Source: Nibrella saemangeumensis
GTDB lineage: Bacteria > Bacteroidota > Bacteroidia > Cytophagales > Spirosomataceae
Reading direction: 5' to 3'
Assembly (NCBI RefSeq): GCF_039541915.1
Contig: NZ_BAABHD010000024.1
Coordinates: 345,560-409,559 of the forward strand
DNA: 64,000 nt
Positions within the stretch are counted from its first letter, which is position 1. The number at the start of each line of letters is the position of its first letter. Below, piece by piece: positions 36,096-45,755 of this stretch. The position numbers and the translations under genes are program-made. Under the pieces are notes generated by a model, which made no database searches, was not told the origin of the DNA, and saw only the letters and a program-made list of their open reading frames with translations.

Positions 36096-37601
36096 TCATT
36101 CGTTTTTGTCCGACTCGACGCCAACGGCCTTTTTAGCAACGCCCCAGGTCTCTTCTCTGGCCGGATCATAATTTGGGTTCCTGACCGGCATCTGGGCGCT
36201 AACCTGTTTACGCCAGGCGATCAGGGCGTTGTGCAACTCCTTTGTTTTGGCCGGATTTGTGGCTGCCAGATTCCGCTTTTCGCCAATGTCCTGTTTCAGA
36301 TTGAAGAGCTGAAGCGAGTCCTGCTCAAACACCTCGACCAGCTTCCAGTCACCCACCCGCACCGCACTGTAGGGTTTGGCTCCTTCCAGATGGTAGTGCG
36401 GGTAATGCCAGAAAATGGCCTTCCGGTTAGGCGTCCGGTTCGACAGTAACAGACCGCTGAGGTCAATTCCGTCAAGTTCCGGTTGTCGGGCCGACTTGAT
36501 ATTTCCGCCTGTCAGGCTCAGAATCGTCGGGTATATATCGGGTGATATAGCCGGTACGTTGCTCTCGCCCCCCGCCTTTATTTTGGCGGGCCAGCTGATA
36601 ATGAGCGGCACCCGAACGCCACCCTCAAACACGTCGCCCTTCCCTGACCTCAGTGGAAAGTTGTCGGTAACAGTTCTTCGCCCATTTTCGTAATTACCCC
36701 GCAACCCGCCGTTGTCGGAGTAAAAAATGAGAATTGTATTCTCGTACTGTCCGGTTTCGCGCAACGTACGAACCACCTTGCCCAACGCTTCGTCCATATG
36801 CTCAACCATGGCAGCATAGGTCGGGTTGATATGATGGTTGCCGGCTTTCACCAACGCCTTGTATTTCTCGACTTTCTCCTTTTGTGCCTGCAGGGGTGTA
36901 TGGACCTGATAGAGCCAGTAGTTCAGAAAAAACGGTTTGTCTTTGTTCGTCCTGATGAACTGAGCCACTTCGTCGGCCAGGCGTTCGGTCAGGTATTCAC
37001 CGGGAGGTCCATCGGTAAGCCGCGGATTAGCGTATGGGCTGAAGTATCCCGTTCCCCCGCTCGCTACGGGGGAACCCGCTCCCCAGCCCGCTATGTTGAG
37101 GTCGAACCCGTGCCGTTCGGGCCAGTTCTTTTCCGCTTCCCCAAGATGCCATTTGCCGATATGGGCGGTCGCATAACCGTTATCTTTCAGGGCTTCGGCC
37201 AGGGTGTATTCACCGTCGGCCAGGTACATCGTCCAGTCGGGAACCTGTAGTTTGGCGTAGGGCTTTTTGTGTCCGGCAATCCAGTCGGTACAGTGAAGCC
37301 GGGCCGGATATTTGCCCGTCATCAGGCTGGCCCGCGTAGGCGAACACACGGTACAGGCCGAATAAGCATCCGTAAACCGAATGCCGTCTTTGGCCAACGC
37401 ATCCACATTGGGGGTTTGATATAAATCACTGCCGTAGGCACCCAGGTCTGTCCACCCCAGATCATCCACCAGAAACAAAATCACGTTTGGTTTGCCGGGC
37501 GCCGTTACCCGCGTTTTACTTTCCGGGCGCTTAAGGATCAGAAAGGCCGGTAGCGTAGCGGCTATCAGAAGTAAGGCGGGTAGCGCTTTTATGAACTTCA
37601 T
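36096..37601 (-). CDS. Formylglycine-dependent sulfatase
   Basis: A 501-residue S1-type sulfatase. The N-terminus has an uncleaved-looking or Sec-type hydrophobic segment (ALPALLLIAATLPAFLIL) without a lipobox, so it is probably periplasmic or membrane-anchored. Metal Asp46-Asp47 are in FLVDDLGWTD, formylglycine Cys86 in CSPTR followed by ASLMTGK, then HIGKWHLGEA and FYSDNGG, and a lysine-bearing LRSGKGDVFEGG. It is more similar in motif wording to choline/aryl sulfatase-type polysaccharide sulfatases than to the two sulfatases at the left end, so it may act on a different linkage. The GH128-like gene starts 163 bases downstream on the same strand, which suggests a small glycan-degrading operon. 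Confidence 0.92.
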   Translation of the reverse strand: MKFIKALPALLLIAATLPAFLILKRPESKTRVTAPGKPNVILFLVDDLGWTDLGAYGSDLYQTPNVDALAKDGIRFTDAYSACTVCSPTRASLMTGKYPARLHCTDWIAGHKKPYAKLQVPDWTMYLADGEYTLAEALKDNGYATAHIGKWHLGEAEKNWPERHGFDLNIAGWGAGSPVASGGTGYFSPYANPRLTDGPPGEYLTERLADEVAQFIRTNKDKPFFLNYWLYQVHTPLQAQKEKVEKYKALVKAGNHHINPTYAAMVEHMDEALGKVVRTLRETGQYENTILIFYSDNGGLRGNYENGRRTVTDNFPLRSGKGDVFEGGVRVPLIISWPAKIKAGGESNVPAISPDIYPTILSLTGGNIKSARQPELDGIDLSGLLLSNRTPNRKAIFWHYPHYHLEGAKPYSAVRVGDWKLVEVFEQDSLQLFNLKQDIGEKRNLAATNPAKTKELHNALIAWRKQVSAQMPVRNPNYDPAREETWGVAKKAVGVESDKNE

Positions 37602-37943
37602 GAATAAACAGGGTATGTTGAACGGATCTTACCCCAATATTGACCAAACTTTCGAACGTGCGCAAACACCTACACCCATTTTTGGCCGAACTATTTTCTG
37701 ACCCTGTTCGTCCGCGATTGAATCGAGAGACGGGCGAGCATCGCCGGTCCGCCGGTGCGGTCTGTGACGCGAGTACTATTCCCCACCACATTGCCTGAAT
37801 AGCCCTATTAATCAGCGTCTCCTAAAGAAAGTACGGATAACAGGCCATAGTGACGGACCGGCAGACCTCGCCCGTCTCACGGTCCAATCCGCCCCGCCGG
37901 GCCGCCAGACGAGCTGCGCTTCTTCGCAATGGCTAACGCCAAG
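37602..37943. other. 342-bp gap between a frameshifted gene and a sulfatase gene
   Basis: No gene is supported here. The gap includes the sulfatase promoter region on the minus strand and, in its middle, the long inverted repeat listed separately. The short open frames present show no protein-like features. Confidence 0.5.
37717..37888. repeat. Imperfect 35-bp inverted repeat, MITE-like or structured RNA
   Basis: The arms are 37717-37751 and 37854-37888, matching at 28 of 35 positions, with two perfect cores (GAGACGGGCGAG and GCCGGTCCG). About 100 bases lie between them with no open frame. The arrangement resembles a decayed miniature inverted-repeat element or a long hairpin RNA; no target-site duplication is obvious. 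Confidence 0.55.
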
Positions 37944-38325
37944 CTAAGCATCTGGTCTGAACGTATAAGTACCGTCTTTTTTGAATGTTATTAGGGTCCG
38001 ACAATATGGATTTCCCGTTATGGTTACTTTAAATTCGAACCAATCCATGGTACCTTTTTCGGACGTATACCCACATCCAGGGATGTTTCAATAAGCCAGG
38101 TTTTTTCTCCTTATTAGTGAATTGCCTTATCAGATAGACACCCATGGGTCCGTTCTCTCCCCAGACCGGAAAATTTGTTGTCCGTTTGGCGTAATCTACA
38201 TACTCGTCAATAGCTGCTTTTTGTGGCCCGTGAGCAAACAAATGAACGAACTGGCAATCCGCCTTCTGCCCCAAAAGCCTATACGCCTGCAGAAACAGGA
38301 ATAGCGTTAAATAAAAGCTTTTCAT
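37944..38325 (-). pseudogene. Small exported protein gene broken by a one-base frameshift
   Basis: The 5' frame starts MKSFYLTLFLFLQAYRLLGQ (signal-like) and reads to KHPWMWV before drifting into unlikely sequence and a TAA at 38029-38031. Shifting frame by one base in the stretch 38056-38085 continues a sensible protein, GYTSEKGTMDWFEFKV, then CRTLITFKKDGTYTFRPDA and TAG at 37944-37946. The total span of 382 bases is one base more than 127 codons. The restored product would be about 126 residues, with an aromatic-rich middle (TNFPVWGENGPMGVYLIRQF). I do not recognise the family. This is either a true pseudogene or a single-base sequence error. Confidence 0.7.
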
Positions 38326-38352
38326 GATTGAACCCTCTCAATTTAAAAGTTA

Positions 38353-38396
38353 AATATCCGGCTGTCCAGGGAGGTTCCTCCAGACAGCCGGATATT
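38353..38396 (-). terminator. Terminator hairpin for the GH9 gene
   Basis: AATATCCGGCTGTC (38353-38366) pairs perfectly with GACAGCCGGATATT (38383-38396), and the interior also pairs (GGAGG-TT-CCTCC), giving an almost continuous 20-bp stem. It lies 22 bases beyond the stop of the GH9 gene on the minus strand and just upstream of the frameshifted gene. Confidence 0.8.
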
Positions 38397-38417
38397 ACCT
38401 AACTCCGCCAACCACCC

Positions 38418-41400
38418 TTAATTGTCAATCCGAATCACCCGCTCGGTCACCCGCTCGTTGCCACTTTCAGCGGAGAGGATATACAGACCGGCGCTCATAT
38501 GGCGAATATCCAGCGTGGTTTTGCCTTGGCCGTTGGTGAGCGTCAGCGGCCATTCGCCCTGTACCCGTCCGGTCGGGTCATTGAGCTTCAGCGTGACCGA
38601 CTGTGCATTGCCGAAGCCCCTTACCGTTACGTGCAGCACGTCGCTGGTGGGGTTGGGCGATACCTGCATACCAAGGGTTCGGCCTTCTACCGACGGCTGC
38701 GTGCCGGCCGCTACCCGGGTGCCACTGCTGCAGCCTTCCGACTTGTTGGTAGCCGTCGCCGTACGCAGCTTACCATCCGGGCCGGCCAGCGACCAGCTCA
38801 CCTGACCATTGGCCGGGAAGCTGACGGTAAAGACGTTCTGGATTCGGCCGGGCTGGAAACTCACCGGCTGCCCGATGGCGGTTGCGGGTGTCATATAGTT
38901 GGTGGTGCCAACGGGAATATACACCGGCATATCCATGTCGTTTTTGTAGCCGAAGCGGGCCGTCCACTGACCATTGCCGTTGTTGACCACGCACTCCAGA
39001 ACCGGCTTCACCCCTTTGTCCTTTTCAGCCGTTGTAACCGCAAACGTTTGCGTCACATCAGCGGCTGCCAGGTAGTTCTGATTACCCACCTGTGAGGCCT
39101 GCAGCGTGACAGGCCCAATACCGGTAATGGTCAGCAAATCACTCAACACCGTGGCCGGCCCGGATACCACCTGGTAACTGATGGGCAGGCCCGATGTCGC
39201 CGTAGCGGTCAGCGCGAAGGTTAGCAATGGACTGCTCTGGTATACCACATCGGCCAGTTGCGTGAACGTAATCGTCTGGCCGGCTTTCGCTACCGTAAAC
39301 TGCCGCGTAGCCGGCGTCGCGGGCGGGTAATAGCTGTCACCAGCCTGATTAGCCTCTACTACTACCTCGCCTGCTCCTGTGATAGTAAGCGTATTACCCG
39401 CTATCGTAGCCGGTCCGGATACCACCGAGAAACTCACCGGCAGTCCCGACGTAGCCGTGGCCGACAGGCTGACGGGAGCATCGCCGTATGTCCGGTCCGC
39501 AATGGGCTCGAAGGTAATGCCCGGCGGAACCACCGTCACATTGACCTCAGCCGACGACGAACAGCCGACGGCATCATACCCCGTTACGGTAAACGAACGG
39601 GTTTGTGTCAGCGCAGCCGTCGTCAGTGTTGCTCCGGTCGCGCCCGTGTTCCACTCGAAGGTGTACGGAGCCTGTCCACCCGACATAGCCGCCGTCAGCG
39701 TGGCCGATTGGCCAAAATACACCTGAGCGGGTTCCGCCGTAAGGGAGACATTCAGCTCGGTGGGGCAGTTGACGGTACCCGTTACCGAGAACCGGAAGGG
39801 ATTCTCCAGCGGATTGGCCGCATTGCTGGTAAAGGTGGCGTTTCCGCCAAACCCACCCGGCCGGTCGGCATCCAGCTGAAGTTGCAACGTTACCGTGCCG
39901 TTACTGGCGGGGACCGTGAGCGCCGATGTACCGTTCCGGCTAATGCCATACGGGAGTAACCAGGCCGGATTAATCGTAATGGCGGTTAACGTCATATTGC
40001 GGGCAATAAGCTGGCGGGTAACCGGACTGTTCAGTACCGTCGTGCCGAAGTCCAGGGTATTGCCGCCGTTCAGCCGCACATCGCTTCCGCCAATGGTACC
40101 GTTGTTGTCGGTATCCGCCCAAAGCTCCAGGTCGAAGCTGCCGGGCTCATTCCCGAACAGCTTAGTGCCGCCATCGTATACAGGAATCTGCTTAGTCTTG
40201 ATCAGCGACGGTACCGTCCGCAAACCGGCAAACGACCAGTCGTCGGCGCTGGCAAAGGCGCTGTTGACATTCAGTTGGAACTCCACCGTCCGTCGGTAGT
40301 GCATAGGGTTGTTGGGCAGGGTACCGGCCGGGGTAAATGTAGTCGGGCGGCCGCTGACCAGATCCTCTCCACCCGGATAAATCTTATCGGTAAAGGCCAC
40401 TTCCACGTAATACTGATTGCCGGATACCTGTACCGGGGCCGAAATGGTGGGTGCGTTGGTAGCATCGTGCGCCATAATTTGCTGCCCGGTCACCGAAGCC
40501 CCGTCTTCCAGCGTAAAATAGTAGCGGAAGCGCAGGTTGTCGTACGCACGGGCCGGCCACAGCGAGCGGTTATTGAGCGTAGCCCGGATGCGCACGCTGC
40601 TCGCCGACTGGCTGACAATGCCCGCTTCTACAAACACCTCATCGTCCTTCTCCGCCGGAGTTGGGAAGTCGGCCGACACGGTTCCGGAGCCGTCGCGGGT
40701 CAGGTAGCCGAGGCCGAACAGCGCAAAGGCGTTGGTCACCGGCGAGGTCTCGTTGCTCTCGAACGCCCAGGAGGTCGAGGGCGTCGACAGTACCGTTTCC
40801 CGCGAGTAGTTGCCGTTGTAAGTGGCCTGCGGACCGCTCACGATACCACCGTACTGCGTGTGCCGGGCCGTGGTGCGGTACAGGGAGTTGGTGCCTGTCG
40901 TCCGGTGACCAATGCCGGCAAAGTACCCTAAGGCGGTGCGGTGGTGATTGTTTTGCAAACCGCTTACGCCGACCAGCCCCGGAATGGTACCGCTGTCGTA
41001 GCCAATCATGTAGCTCCGGCGGTTGGCGTTGGTACCCAGCATGGCATTCATGTTGGTCGTGGCCACTTCGATAAACTTGCTCTGCAACGCCTGCCGCGCA
41101 CCGGTCGGGGCCGGGTTTTCGCTGCTCATGGCGTGGGCGTAGGCAAAGAGGCTCAGGCTGGCAAACATATTCGGGGCCGACGAGCCACCGGGACGCTGCA
41201 TCCGGTTGTTGGTGGTGTTAATAAATCCACCGTTGGCGGCTGCGTTGGCCAGCAGCGAACTTGCAGCCGGACTAACCGCGTCGGCACCCGTATACATTTC
41301 AATCCGGCTACGGTACGCTTCGGATATATTAGCCGGCAGTGGGGCATTCAGCTTGTGCAGCAGAATAGCCGATGGCACCCGGTACCAGTGAAAGCCAAAC

Positions 41401-44400
41401 GAGTTGCCCTGATCGTTACCCCGTGCCGCAATATCGTTCCTAAACACGGCATAGTAGGTAATAGCTTCGTTAAGCCGGCCGGCAGCGGCTGTGGGGTCGG
41501 TCTCTGCCTGGTGCAGCCACAGGGCGGCCCAGCATAAATCATCGTGCAGGTTGCGGCTGACCAGGCTAACGTCTGTAAGGTAATTATCCGGCATCTCGTG
41601 GTAATCCGGCACGGGCGCGTCGTAGTCGGCACCAGTTCCGACGGGCTGCGTACCGTTGAAGTTCATACGCGAGACACTGGGGCTACTACCAGTAGCCAGA
41701 ATACCGTTGGCACCAGTAATTCCCGCCGGCCGGGCACCCACTTGCGTAAAAATAGTCGTGCTGGCCGGGTACAGGTATGGGTCATGCCGGACCAGGGTGC
41801 CGGACTCATCTTTCATCACCCCGTTCAGGTTAAAGCCATTCGTGGTATAACCCGCCAGCGAACCAATGGTGCGGGTCGAAAAGTTCTGACCCGTGTAATT
41901 CAGCAGTTTGCCCCCGCCATGGGTGAAATGGAACACGAAGTTGTACATCCGGCGGGCGGCCGTCAGCAACTGGTCGGCGTAGGCTGCGTCGCCGTTGTCC
42001 CGGAACACTTTTGAGCCGGCCGCCAGCGCTGCCGCCATCGCCGACACGGTGCTGACCGATGGGGCATCCTTATCGGCGTAGAAATACCGCCGGACGGGCT
42101 TCTCCGGGTCATTGCCGGGGAATTCGTGCATCACTTCGGCGGCCGCCCACTTCTGATGGCGGGCCAGATAATTGTTGGGCAGCGTGGTGGCGGCTTTGCG
42201 GTCGGTTACCATCAGGTAAATCTTATACGTATTTACATCAGCGGCATCGCCAAACGTCAGACTCTGCAGGAAGTAGTCGCTGATGTATTTGAGCGTACCC
42301 AGCAGGTGCGTTTTCTGGCCCTGGTTGTACGCCTGCGGGAACTCCACCGCGCTCCAGGCCAGCACCGATGCGGCAGCGGCCATGGTATGCGACGACTTCA
42401 GGTAATCATCCCCGGCATTGTACAGTCCCCCAACCAAATTGATGGACGGAAAAATGTCTCCCCCCTGGCTGCTGGCCACGTGGTGGGCATTACCGCGCCA
42501 GCCGACCCGGTTCGGCAGCGTGGTGCCGTTCGGCAGGGTTATACCGGCCGCTACCTGTCCGGAGCGCTGCGTCTCGAAGTAATACAACGCCCGCTGCACG
42601 GCTTTTTTGTAATCGTGTGCGGGAGTTGCCAGGGTCGGCGGAGCGCCCGGCATCTGACCCGGTGCGGTAGGCTCATCGCCCGACAAGAGTTGTCCCTCAT
42701 TGTACATCGGGATGTTCATGGCGCAGGACGGGGTAGCCGAGGTACCGGGCAGGTTCGCATACGAGAAGTCGTTGGCTGTATTGTTGGTGCCCGAGTAGGT
42801 GAGCCGCAGTACTGCCTGCCGCATGGTATACGTACCCGCAAAGCCAATGTTCTTGGAGCGGTACACTCCCCAGGGGGCAATTACCTCAAAATCGGTGCGG
42901 CCCTCCGCCGGAATAGTCGTGCCCGGCGTCGGATTGTACAGCGGGCCGTTGAGCATAGCCTGCGCAGCCGCCAGCGGATTTTTGGTTACCCGCCAGGCAA
43001 ATGGCTCGTTGGTAACCGACGTATTCAGCGGGTTGTCGAACAGGTAGTTGTAGGTAGTCAGACTGGGTTTGCGGAAATACACCTCCACGTAACACAGCCG
43101 GTTGCCGGCACCGTCAGTCGAGACTACCACAATGTCGCTGCCGGTCCCGCCCTGCGAAGGCGCATCTTTGGTAATCATCCCCTCGGTATTTGGGTTCAGC
43201 GTGGCTCCGTCGGCATCGGCCGGGCAGGTACCTGTTATGTTGCTGTAGGGGTTCAGCAGGTCGATTTTCGTCACATTAACGCCCGGCTCCAGCGTAAAAT
43301 AATACCGGAACGACGCGCCGGCAATAATCCGCTGCGGCCAGCGGCTGCGGTTATTGACCCGCACCCGAACGGTGGTAGTCGTAGCCGTCGGAGCCGCATC
43401 GACCCGGGCTTCGCTGAAAAACTCTTCGCGCATCCACTTGGAGTTACTGGGCACCGGGTGTGGGATGTCTTCGCCGTCGGGCAAGGCTTCTTTGGCAAAG
43501 TCGGCAGGGAGTACCTCACCACCCGAACCGCCCAGCGCCTGCTTCATGCGGGCCATAGCACCCGTCCAGTACGGCTGGTAGAACGTGGCCACTTCGGAGC
43601 GTGGGGCACGGGTCGATACTGTCGTGATGGGCGACCCATCTGTATTGGCGTAGCGGTCGGCCGGTGCGTCGGCTCCCCGCCCGGTCGATGGACCGCCGAT
43701 AACGCCACCGTACAGCATATTGCGGTTTTCGCCGGCCCCGTTGCGCGGGTCGGTCACTCCGCTACAGGTATTGTTTGGCTGCCCGGTCGGGTGACCAAAG
43801 CGTCCGGACGTATAATCGTCAAAGCCATTCACCCCGCTCAGGGCGTTGGCGTGCAGGCCGATGTTGGTAGAAATCACCCCCGGCGGACGGTATCCGATGA
43901 CGTAACAGCGGTTTTCGGGATTTGCCCCCAGAAAGTACTGCACCTGGCTCAGCGCATACCCGATATACCGGTTCTTTTTAACCGGGTCTTTTACCTCATC
44001 GCCATAGGCAAAATGAATGAACATGGCCGGGCTGAGCTGTTCAATAGGTCCCCAGTTCTTATCGCCGGCCAGCAGGGACATTCCGCCCGGTGTGCGTTCA
44101 GCATTGACCTGGTTATCTAGGCTCTGCTCCAGCCACTGGCGATATTTGGGTTCCGTGGGCACCAATCGGGTCAGCCACAAGGCGACCGGAATGCGGTAGT
44201 CAAACACCTGGTGGAATCCAAACGGCAGAGCAGCTCCTCCCGTTGCGCCTGAACCATCGGTGCGGGTCGGATGCCAGTAGGAACCGGTGGAGCTGAGGTC
44301 GGTCGCCATTACATCACCGTATTGTTTCGCTTCGTTCAGGTAATCAGTTGCCAGCGCCGTGTTCCCGTTGCGTTCGGCCTCGGCCTTGTGAAGCCAGATG

Positions 44401-45467
44401 GCTGTGTAACACAGGTTATCCGAGAAGTTGCGGATGAGCCCGGCAATGGAGCGAGAGCTTTCGTAATCGTAATTGCCAGGGTCGCCGTTGGGCGATTGGG
44501 GGCTGTGCTGAAAGATTCGGCTGCTGGTCCAGGTCGGGTCGGCCAGAAAATCGGCCCCAGCCGCCTGTTTGGCGTTGGCCAAGGTAATGGTCTTGGGCAG
44601 GTTATTAGCCGAAAAACCGGGCGCGACACTGGCGAAGTAACTATCGGCCAGCGCACTGGTTTTACGCACTACCGTTCCGTTGGCCCGTTTGTAGTGGCTA
44701 TAGCCCCAATAGGTTTTAGTAAAATTATGCAGTCGCTGGGCTGCGGCAACGAGCTTATCGGCGTAGGCCGCATCGCCGTTCTGCCGGAACAGCACCGAGG
44801 CCAGCGCCAGCGACGACGCTACATTGGCCACGGTTGGGGTCATCGGCGCATCCTTGTCGGCGTAGAAGTGCGGCCGCTGCGGGTTCCGGTGAACCTGCAA
44901 CTCCGAGGAGGTGGCCACGGTCTGCTCCCCCCGGTAATCGCTAACCATCAGGACAATCTTGTAGGTAGCCGGATCATCGGGATTGGTAGCCAGAAAGCAG
45001 CGCAGCAGGTAATCGGTGCCCCATTTGACGTTGGCCAGCAGGTACGGCATCTGGCCGGAGCTCAGCATCGCGTTCCGGTACTCGATGCCCGACCACGCCA
45101 GGCCGTTGACGGCGAAGGTGATGGACTGGCTCCATTTTGGGTGGTCACCGGCATCGCGGAAGCCGCCCTGCAAAGCGCCTATCTTGTTGGCATCGGTAAT
45201 GGTCTGGCCGTGGCCGTTGATGTATCCGCCGGAGGGGATGACCAGGTCATAGCCGTCGTAGGTGTGCTGGTCGGCCATCCAGCGGACGCGGTTCTGGCCG
45301 GGCGCGTAGCCGTAGGCCGGCATGGTACCGGAGCGCTGAGCGTCGTAGAAGTAAATGGATTTTTGAAGAAGTTCGGCGTAGTTGTGTTGCTGAGCGAATG
45401 CCGGAAGTTGGACAACCACTAGCCACAACAGCAACCAGGCCGTGCGGGTTAATAGAGAGTAAAGCAT
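38418..45467 (-). CDS. Giant secreted cellulase-like protein with two GH9 and two CBM3-like modules
   Basis: A 2349-residue protein exported by a signal peptide (ending LPAFAQQ) and a T9SS C-terminal domain (about 2265-2349). First GH9 module at about 30-660: catalytic DAGD motif at Asp105-Asp108 in GGFRDAGDHPKW and likely acid Glu625 in PRSEVATFYQPYW. A CBM3-like module (about 670-845) with FRYYFTLEPG follows. Second GH9 module at about 970-1600: the matching motif reads GGLYNAGDDYLK, so the first Asp is Asn1017 while Asp1020 is kept; likely acid Glu1573 is in FESNETSPV. A second CBM3-like module (about 1605-1760, FRYYFTLEDG) is followed by an ASPM/choice-of-anchor-like region, a PKD/SprB-like segment and two MBG-like Ig repeats (TYGDAPVSLSATATSGLPV). 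Endoglucanase action on cellulose or mixed beta-1,4-glucans is the family expectation. Confidence 0.9.
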   Translation of the reverse strand: MLYSLLTRTAWLLLWLVVVQLPAFAQQHNYAELLQKSIYFYDAQRSGTMPAYGYAPGQNRVRWMADQHTYDGYDLVIPSGGYINGHGQTITDANKIGALQGGFRDAGDHPKWSQSITFAVNGLAWSGIEYRNAMLSSGQMPYLLANVKWGTDYLLRCFLATNPDDPATYKIVLMVSDYRGEQTVATSSELQVHRNPQRPHFYADKDAPMTPTVANVASSLALASVLFRQNGDAAYADKLVAAAQRLHNFTKTYWGYSHYKRANGTVVRKTSALADSYFASVAPGFSANNLPKTITLANAKQAAGADFLADPTWTSSRIFQHSPQSPNGDPGNYDYESSRSIAGLIRNFSDNLCYTAIWLHKAEAERNGNTALATDYLNEAKQYGDVMATDLSSTGSYWHPTRTDGSGATGGAALPFGFHQVFDYRIPVALWLTRLVPTEPKYRQWLEQSLDNQVNAERTPGGMSLLAGDKNWGPIEQLSPAMFIHFAYGDEVKDPVKKNRYIGYALSQVQYFLGANPENRCYVIGYRPPGVISTNIGLHANALSGVNGFDDYTSGRFGHPTGQPNNTCSGVTDPRNGAGENRNMLYGGVIGGPSTGRGADAPADRYANTDGSPITTVSTRAPRSEVATFYQPYWTGAMARMKQALGGSGGEVLPADFAKEALPDGEDIPHPVPSNSKWMREEFFSEARVDAAPTATTTTVRVRVNNRSRWPQRIIAGASFRYYFTLEPGVNVTKIDLLNPYSNITGTCPADADGATLNPNTEGMITKDAPSQGGTGSDIVVVSTDGAGNRLCYVEVYFRKPSLTTYNYLFDNPLNTSVTNEPFAWRVTKNPLAAAQAMLNGPLYNPTPGTTIPAEGRTDFEVIAPWGVYRSKNIGFAGTYTMRQAVLRLTYSGTNNTANDFSYANLPGTSATPSCAMNIPMYNEGQLLSGDEPTAPGQMPGAPPTLATPAHDYKKAVQRALYYFETQRSGQVAAGITLPNGTTLPNRVGWRGNAHHVASSQGGDIFPSINLVGGLYNAGDDYLKSSHTMAAAASVLAWSAVEFPQAYNQGQKTHLLGTLKYISDYFLQSLTFGDAADVNTYKIYLMVTDRKAATTLPNNYLARHQKWAAAEVMHEFPGNDPEKPVRRYFYADKDAPSVSTVSAMAAALAAGSKVFRDNGDAAYADQLLTAARRMYNFVFHFTHGGGKLLNYTGQNFSTRTIGSLAGYTTNGFNLNGVMKDESGTLVRHDPYLYPASTTIFTQVGARPAGITGANGILATGSSPSVSRMNFNGTQPVGTGADYDAPVPDYHEMPDNYLTDVSLVSRNLHDDLCWAALWLHQAETDPTAAAGRLNEAITYYAVFRNDIAARGNDQGNSFGFHWYRVPSAILLHKLNAPLPANISEAYRSRIEMYTGADAVSPAASSLLANAAANGGFINTTNNRMQRPGGSSAPNMFASLSLFAYAHAMSSENPAPTGARQALQSKFIEVATTNMNAMLGTNANRRSYMIGYDSGTIPGLVGVSGLQNNHHRTALGYFAGIGHRTTGTNSLYRTTARHTQYGGIVSGPQATYNGNYSRETVLSTPSTSWAFESNETSPVTNAFALFGLGYLTRDGSGTVSADFPTPAEKDDEVFVEAGIVSQSASSVRIRATLNNRSLWPARAYDNLRFRYYFTLEDGASVTGQQIMAHDATNAPTISAPVQVSGNQYYVEVAFTDKIYPGGEDLVSGRPTTFTPAGTLPNNPMHYRRTVEFQLNVNSAFASADDWSFAGLRTVPSLIKTKQIPVYDGGTKLFGNEPGSFDLELWADTDNNGTIGGSDVRLNGGNTLDFGTTVLNSPVTRQLIARNMTLTAITINPAWLLPYGISRNGTSALTVPASNGTVTLQLQLDADRPGGFGGNATFTSNAANPLENPFRFSVTGTVNCPTELNVSLTAEPAQVYFGQSATLTAAMSGGQAPYTFEWNTGATGATLTTAALTQTRSFTVTGYDAVGCSSSAEVNVTVVPPGITFEPIADRTYGDAPVSLSATATSGLPVSFSVVSGPATIAGNTLTITGAGEVVVEANQAGDSYYPPATPATRQFTVAKAGQTITFTQLADVVYQSSPLLTFALTATATSGLPISYQVVSGPATVLSDLLTITGIGPVTLQASQVGNQNYLAAADVTQTFAVTTAEKDKGVKPVLECVVNNGNGQWTARFGYKNDMDMPVYIPVGTTNYMTPATAIGQPVSFQPGRIQNVFTVSFPANGQVSWSLAGPDGKLRTATATNKSEGCSSGTRVAAGTQPSVEGRTLGMQVSPNPTSDVLHVTVRGFGNAQSVTLKLNDPTGRVQGEWPLTLTNGQGKTTLDIRHMSAGLYILSAESGNERVTERVIRIDN

Positions 45468-45718
45468 AGGATGAACATGAAAGGGTAAGAAGTGCTTGGA
45501 AGTGACTCTACACTTTGTAAGACATGAATATTTCTGAACACCCTATATGTTACTCTGAAAAATCTTCAATTTACTCTTGATTGGCTCCTACCTCGATCAG
45601 ATGATACCAATTTAATATACTACCTGATTTGTATCCTACTATCATTAAAAGTCAAGAATCAGTCACTGCCACATCAACATTATTCAGTAAGCTTTTCTAA
45701 CTTAGTGTATAGTAACAA

Positions 45719-45738
45719 CAGCCGGCACGTGCCGGCTG
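45719..45738. promoter_or_regulatory. 20-bp perfect palindrome upstream of HMA gene
   Basis: CAGCCGGCACGTGCCGGCTG is its own reverse complement and ends 17 bases before the ATG of the HMA protein. It could be an operator for a metal-responsive regulator or a leader hairpin that limits translation. The preceding 250 bases (45468-45718) are A/T-rich, contain no gene and hold the divergent promoters for this gene and the GH9 gene. Confidence 0.5.
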
Positions 45739-45755
45739 CTAAACCCCAATCCATC

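Noticed and set aside
42126..44120. A 664-codon plus-strand open frame inside the double GH9 gene
   Set aside because: It runs antisense to clear GH9 sequence with catalytic residues; the translated product is Gly/Arg/His/Val-rich without any domain.
44271..45422. A 383-codon plus-strand open frame over the start of the GH9 gene
   Set aside because: Antisense to the signal peptide and first GH9 module; composition artefact.
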